Of a DNA stretch of 64,000 bases, positions 58,690 to 64,000 are shown piece by piece. Position numbers and translations under genes: made by a program. The notes beneath the pieces are model-generated. The model was not told where the DNA came from. It ran no database searches and saw only the letters and a list, made by a program, of their open reading frames with translations. Position 1 is the stretch's first letter. Every line of letters begins with the position of its first letter. Source of the stretch: Nephrocerus scutellatus (taxonomy: Eukaryota; Arthropoda; Insecta; Diptera; Pipunculidae); assembly GCA_947095585.1 (NCBI GenBank), contig OX352765.1, positions 24,644,254 to 24,708,253 on the forward strand, read 5' to 3'.

Positions 58690-59745
58690 CGAGTGCGGAT
58701 GAATCTGAACTGCAAAATTCATCCGCTGCAAAGGCGCAAGAGTTTCTGATGACTCTGATCAACAGAATGAAGTGAACTAATGAGACCGATTAAAGTTAAG
58801 GATTTCCTTGTAGGAAAAGTGCCTCATTAATTGTTTAGATTTCCTAAGCCGCGGTACGCTTTCCCAGTGGTCCAGACGAAGTTTGTTTTTCCAGCAATTT
58901 CTCAGTGCTGTAGCGGCAGCCCAGTTGACAACACAGTAGGGTTAAGGTCCTATGAAGGCGTTAGTCCCAACGCAGATCCCAATGGCATGGAGTTCCGCCT
59001 GTAAAACAGACTGACTTTTTCCCATTGGTATCGAGACTTTAGTGTTGGGTCCAAAGACACCAGCTCTAAGTCCAGTTTTCATCTTCGATCCATCTGTGAA
59101 CCTTACCAGACCTCTAGCATCCAGTGCCGAAACACCGAGGCACCAGTTTACCCGGTCCAATATTTTTACCTCAAATTTCCTTACGAAACAGTGCTCCTAA
59201 GCACCGGGATAATGCAGAACATTTCTCTTTCAGGAATTGAGTCAAGAGTTTTTAGGGGACCCACATAGTCATCCGGTTTGTACCCGTATTCTAGTTGCAG
59301 CTTAATAGTGCATCTAGCAGCCGTATTTCTGATGAGATATGCAAGGTTGAAAGTTATACAACAGTATGGCACCCGTTATACCTAGACAGGCAATTCTTTG
59401 TAGCTTTTGTAGTACGTGATAATAGGTCTCACCATCATTGTATACATCCAATGTATCATTTTAGGATTTAGACCTCAAATTCTGCCCTAGAGGCGTGTAC
59501 TGACCCACAAGGCCCTAGGCGCCTTTAATCTCACTGGAATAATCTAACGTGGTGCCTTTGACGTTGATAGGTCCCAAATCGACCAGTCTACTTTTCGTGA
59601 AAGCCACTAGAACGGTTTTGCAAGGATTGATGGATAGTCCTTCTCTGCTAGCGTACAAGATTTGTCAATTTTCGTCTGCACAACAAATTATAATGTTACG
59701 CATCACATTTTTATCGTACCGGCTTAAAGAGCCCTCGTAGAAATC
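58690..59745 (-). pseudogene. R1/LOA-type LINE fragment: RT end and RNase H
   Basis: The minus strand reads LSINPCKTVLVAFTKS (after the palm, 59650-59600), ISHQ/AARC-type thumb residues, then DRVNWCLGVSALDARGLVRF and TDGSKMKTGLRAGVFGPNTK with the catalytic TDGS, and SVLQAELHAIGICV with the catalytic Glu. Stops between blocks. Related in type to 55600-56830 but a separate insertion. Confidence 0.75.
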
Positions 59746-61189
59746 CGACCCATTGCATTTGAATTACTGAGTAAACAAAACTTAACAGAAGATAATGAAG
59801 GAAGAGCCTGTTTTGCTCCTTGTTTGTTTGTTAGTTATCTCAACAGTGGGGAGTAAGTGCAGGTATTAGTAGGTTTTATATTGTTATTATATTGTTACAT
59901 TGTTTTTTTTAAATTGCCCATTTTCCCACAGTTTACAGTTGACTCTGCACAACAACTCCCACTCAAACTCCAAATATTAATTTCCTTGCACAAACTGCAG
60001 ATGCAATCAAAACAACAAGCAAATTTTAAAATGAACAAACAAGCCGCCGCCCACATCTAAATCCAATCATCTTATAGCAGAATTATTAGAAAAATTATAT
60101 TAAATAAAAAAAAAACACGAATGCAATTTTATAAAAAAAATGCCCTCTCCCATGTAATAATAATCCATCAAGGAAATTCACGTACGGCTTCATGTGATTT
60201 TTAATGGACTCCGCAGCACAATAATTAATGCGTATAATAATAATTAATCGCTATCGCTGTGACAACATCGATCTTACAGCCGCCACCGATCTGGTGGCTC
60301 TTTGATCCATGCGTCACTTTTCGAGTGCTTAAGGTTGAACCATCATGCCGCCGCCGCCGTCATGCAAATTTTTAATGCGCAATTTTGCAAGATTAACACA
60401 AAGTCGAACCAAATACGGAAACTGCCTGATGAAGGCTGCAGCTTGTGAGATGCATCCGGTTCTAAGCGTAGGTTGGGTTGGTGCAAACTGAATAGAGTAG
60501 GGTAGTGTAGTGTAGTTTACATACTTAACATTAAGCTGTTGGAGGTACACCGTTATATTACACTCATATGTTATAAAAAATGTCGTTGTTTTTTACCATA
60601 TTGGCATAGTATAGTTATTAAAATTCGAATATATTGTAATGTTTCATTATTTTTTACTCCATCGAAAAGATTTTGAAATGATTATTCCCAACTATGACAA
60701 CGCCTCTTTATCGCTTGCTATTGTCGATCGGATTGGGCTCGAAATTTTCAAACACAAAATCCCCAACGCCAAATCTCCAAATACAAATTCTTCAAATCAA
60801 AATCTCCATTCCCCAAAATCATTTGTTAACCTTCTCTATCCTTACTATTAATGAATTTCGAGCCCAACCTTTTTTTTGGTTGTTCATTTATTTAATCCAA
60901 ATTATTACCAATATACAACTATGATTAGTAAGAAAATAAAGAAACGTACACGCTATAAACAAACCTAAAACTAAGATAATTATTCCCTAATACAAAACAT
61001 TTGCAGCATCCCCTAGTCCCAGTACATCTGGCCCCATATAGCTGGCAATCCTGCGAGGCTCATTGCACAGAAGGCAGGCGATGCTACCCCCGCTTATCGT
61101 AAGGGTTGAATGCCGGCCACACCCCAGTCGAGCCACCAATTTCGCTTTAGATTAGTTTGCGTAATGTCTCGTTCAGGTACGTTACTACA
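59746..61189. other. unassigned sequence
   Basis: No gene recognised. It includes a short A-rich run at 60105-60115 and a small pair of ATCTCCAAAT/ AATCCCC-type repeats near 60770-60830. Confidence 0.4.
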
Positions 61190-61650
61190 GTATCTCCAAT
61201 TAGCATCCCTTTTAGCAATATGGTAGATCAGGGGCACGTTTCACGAGTCCGACAAGTAGCCCATTGCATCCAGATACAAGAATGCCTGCGGTGGTATAAA
61301 TCCACACTCCAGTGCTCTCTCGAATTACTGAGAATTCGGATAAAATGCTTCCGAAATTAAGTCAGCGAACGAAATGGTTCCTAGTAAGATCAAGAATGAC
61401 GTTATCGATCCTTTAAACTCCGGAACCATTCAGGAGTTTCTTATGCGACACATAATGTCTATAATTGGAATTTTCGCTTCCATACATATTCATACACGCT
61501 CTAAGATTCCAGGACGCGGAATTTTTCGATGTATGAAGGACACGAATACGTTAAAATTGGTCTACGAACGCCTGGTAACAAAGGACATTCACTTCCAATC
61601 TCAAATGTCATAAATAAAATACATTTTTCAGAGCCATAAAAGCAGCTCTT
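61190..61650. repeat. dispersed repeat family B, copy 2
   Basis: Same orientation and order of blocks as 11640-12075. It ends with GCCATAAAAGCAGCTCTTCC. The open frame at 61374-61613 has no recognised family. Confidence 0.6.
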
Positions 61651-61690
61651 CCCTTTTTCACAACGGTAATTACATGTAAGTAATTACGTG

Positions 61691-61970
61691 GGCGCCTTGG
61701 CTCAGTGGATAGGAGCATGGACTGCTGAGAAGGGGTTCATGGTTCGAATCCCAGTAACACCAAAGTATTTTTCACGGTGTCCCACCTCTCGCGAAAGTTT
61801 GACAAACATTCGAGAGTAATAACTTGTCACTGAAAGCTTCTCAATTCGCCGTTCGGATCCGGCATTAAATTGTAGGTCCCTCCATTTGTGTTCAAAATCA
61901 TGCATGCTCAACACAAATGGTTGCGAGAAGTCAGGCCTTGGACCGTATGTCTGTCGCGCCGATATTATTA
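61691..61970 (+). mobile_element. full-length tRNA-derived SINE
   Basis: Starts GGCGCCTTGGCTCAGTGGAT (A box), has GGTTCGAATCCCAG (B box) 45 bases later and a 200-bp body ending CGCGCCGATATTATTA. Flanked by the 10-bp duplication TAATTACGTG (61681-61690) and TAATTACATG (61971-61980), one mismatch. RNA polymerase III promoter apparently intact. A second copy is antisense at 41465. Confidence 0.88.
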
Positions 61971-61989
61971 TAATTACATGTTCATTGTA

Positions 61990-62390
61990 TTACCAGAATG
62001 TATCCAAGTGAGCACCTAAATACCGCACTACCGCCTTTGTTGGAATTCTAAAGCCATTTGAACTAGTTATCTGCAAGTTTTTCCAACTACGTCGATGGTC
62101 GTTATTTCCGCGTTTTAGAGCGGTACGAAACAGTATAACTTCGCATTTTAGATAGCTGATCTTATGCTTCCACGTTTTGCAGTATGCCTGAAATTCATGC
62201 AAGTTTCTCTAAATTACCTCGACTCTCAAACCGTGTACGTACAGCATTATGTCGTCAGCATAAGCGAGGAACGCCTCCATATCCGTCAGCACCTCGGAAA
62301 TAAATATATTAAACAGAAGTGGCGCCGTTACTGCGCCCTATGGAATACCAGTAGCGATATTGAAAACTCCAACTGTCGTGTTTTTACATA
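61990..62390 (-). pseudogene. LINE RT palm fragment (Jockey clade)
   Basis: The minus strand reads PQGAVTAPLLFNIFISEVLT, then EAFLAYADDIMLYVHGLR with an intact YADD box, then CETW-like FQAYCKTWKHKISYLKCEVI and PTKAVVRYLGAHLD. At least two frameshifts. The RYLGxHLD motif follows the palm in Jockey-clade elements. Confidence 0.8.
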
Positions 62391-62469
62391 TTTTATTTAC
62401 AACAAATTTCTTCACGTATATCATATATATAATCAAATGATAAATGATGTCGAAACCCATATCTTATAA

Positions 62470-62690
62470 TTTTATAAATTAACGCGTCGATCAACACGTA
62501 TGTGGAATGCTTTGCCAAGCTCTGTTTTCCACATTTCTAGCATCCACAAGCATTCAAAACAGATGATCATAGACATCTCCTCTTCTCTCCTCCTTTCCCT
62601 TAACAACAACGCTGTACCAAGCATTATAAGATTGCGAGCACCTTTATCCGTGCACAAATTTAAAAAAAAATCCGCAGCGAAGTAAATTTT
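62470..62690 (+). pseudogene. LINE 3' end, C-terminal RT tail
   Basis: Reads TRMWNALPSSVFHISSIHKH then IIDISSSLLLSL and a tail GCATTATAAGATTGCGAGCA. Same family as 33800-34020. Confidence 0.65.
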
Positions 62691-63430
62691 GGTTGCAAGA
62701 CGCTTAGAGCATACATATTCAAACGAGCTAAAATACAACATAATTCGACATGAACTTATAATGTTGCAAGGTATCTCTTTTTTCTATTTCGCTGCATGCA
62801 GTATAATGTTTTTCGGGATTTCCTGGTTCGAAAATGCGCTAAATTCACCATAAACAGTAGCGTAAGGCAGACAGAAATGTTGTGTTTCCTTTGCTAGTCG
62901 TCAATACTACGAGTATTTTGAGCTGAACTGCAAGGATGGATAATGCAGAGCAGACCCAATGGCATGAGGAGGGCACTGATTGGAAATTTTAACAGCGGAC
63001 GGTACAAATCTAACCAAACCGTATTGCAATATATCAACTAAACATAATTGATCAACAATTTCGCAATAAATCAAAAAAACATCGGACTGGAACGTAAAAA
63101 ACATAGATAAAGCAGAAAGTAGAACGCCATTTTATTTGATATTGATCAGCGCAGAGCATTTTTCCGGTTTTCTAACATTTGGAGTCAACTTCGCTTCATA
63201 CACGACTCATATCCGGAAAGGAAGAGTACATTTTTTAATGCATCATGTACACTGCGGCTCACTAGACTAGAAGCAGGCAATTTTGAAAAGTAAAAATGAT
63301 CTTTCAGTTTTTTTCCCCCAATTTTATATTACATTTGTCTTGTGACACCTAGTAATTATTATAAGGTAAATTAGCGGGTAAAACTTTGAGAAAGCCAGCG
63401 GACGACATTACCAAACTCGCGCTCGACTGA
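62691..63430. other. unassigned sequence
   Basis: No gene seen. ACTGCGGCTCACTAGA near 63250 is shared with the MITE-like element at 48324. Confidence 0.45.
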
Positions 63431-63598
63431 AATCCACAAGGAAGCCTTCGAGTTGGCCGTCCTAGCAAGACATGGAAAAGGACAATAGAAGAGGAAGCAA
63501 GATCCCAGAGGACCGAGTGGCGTCTCTTGAAACCTCAGGCGTTAAATCGAGTTCGTTGGCGGGCGTTTGTCGAAGCCCTATGCTCCCCCGCGGAGTAA
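63431..63598 (+). pseudogene. LINE C-terminal end, 5'-truncated
   Basis: An uninterrupted frame reads RVGRPSKTWKRTIEEEARSQ, TEWRLLKPQALNRVRWRAFV and EALCSPAE, then TAA at 63596-63598: the conserved C-terminus of a common insect LINE. The upstream part of the protein is missing. The frame is intact, suggesting a young 5'-truncated insertion. Confidence 0.75.
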
Positions 63599-63754
63599 AG
63601 GAAAGAAAGAAGAACTTTGCGGGATATACTCTAAATCTTGTGGCCAATGCCTAACAGAAGTTTGTTAAACCATACGTAGCAATTTTTAACTAAAATACTA
63701 TGCATAATAACATAACTACAGATTAAAACGTTAATTGGATATATTGCTCGGCTT

Positions 63755-64000
63755 TTAAAGATATTGGAGGTCTACCGCTTTGTGTCTTCTTAATCGTCTT
63801 CTTGTATTGGTTTCTTGTTCGGGTAAGCTTTGGATTTCATAATTTGTGTGCTTACAAAGCGGGGTTTGATGTCTGCTTACTATTGTTATTTCGTCTTTTA
63901 TGGTAAGGATGTTGAGATGACGTTGTAAGTCGTCATTGGTTATATACCATGGTACATTTACTATGGTTCTAAGAATTTTTGTTTGCACTCGTTGAATAAT
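63755..64000 (-). pseudogene. Jockey-type LINE C-terminal region, runs off the window
   Basis: The minus strand is open from the window edge: IQRVQTKILRTIVNVPWYIT, NDDLQRHLNILTIKDEI and TRRRLRRHKAVDLQYL, then a stop. This is the C-terminal part of Jockey ORF2 (RTIVNAPWYVSN..LHxDLxIPTV). No stop in the visible part, so the copy may be young; the rest lies outside the window. Confidence 0.8.

Overview
The window is nuclear DNA of an insect, most probably a higher fly (Diptera). It is AT-rich with long non-coding stretches. Genes are split by introns with GT..AG ends. Most of the sequence is transposon debris of kinds typical of insects: Jockey, R1/LOA and RTE-like LINEs, mariner relics, Helitron-like elements, tRNA-derived SINEs and hAT-like MITEs. 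Species cannot be read from the sequence alone. Only two host protein-coding genes can be supported, both on the + strand.

Gene 1 is Notum, the secreted palmitoleoyl-protein carboxylesterase that removes the lipid from Wnt/Wingless. Its three certain coding exons lie at 29428-29980, 30043-30546 and 30626-31725, with all three catalytic residues and a dipteran-type Asn/Arg/Gln-rich insert of about 208 residues. A possible distant first coding exon at 10973-11071 is in the same reading phase. If real, it makes an 18.4 kb first intron that holds most of the transposon debris between 11 and 29 kb.

Gene 2 is a PI-PLC X-domain protein of the arthropod PLCXD type, seven exons from 39770 to 50429, 478 residues. 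Introns 2, 4 and 5 are filled with LINE pieces, a SINE, a mariner relic, nested MITEs and a 128-nt hairpin. The first catalytic His is present; the second appears replaced by Asn, so the protein may be a pseudoenzyme.

Layout: 1-6.3 kb LINE and mariner relics and a Helitron-like element with an internal minisatellite; 6.3-11 kb mostly unassigned; 11.6-15 kb shared repeat and two back-to-back antisense LINEs; 15-18.5 kb unassigned, GC-richer; 18.8 kb mariner; 21.8-26.3 kb dispersed repeats and Helitron-like elements; 26.8-27.3 kb nested MITE; 29.4-32.6 kb Notum and its 3' region; 32.7-39.3 kb repeats and rearranged LINEs; 39.8-50.5 kb PI-PLC X gene; 50.8-64 kb LINE fragments, a BEL/Pao gag relic, a tandem satellite and a SINE.

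The two genes show no operon-like relation, and no functional link is claimed. I found no evidence of an undescribed multi-gene system. The most unusual items are the probable loss of the PI-PLC active site, the MITEs inserted into copies of themselves with clean 8-bp duplications, a LINE segment present three times in alternating orientation, and the long intronic hairpin.
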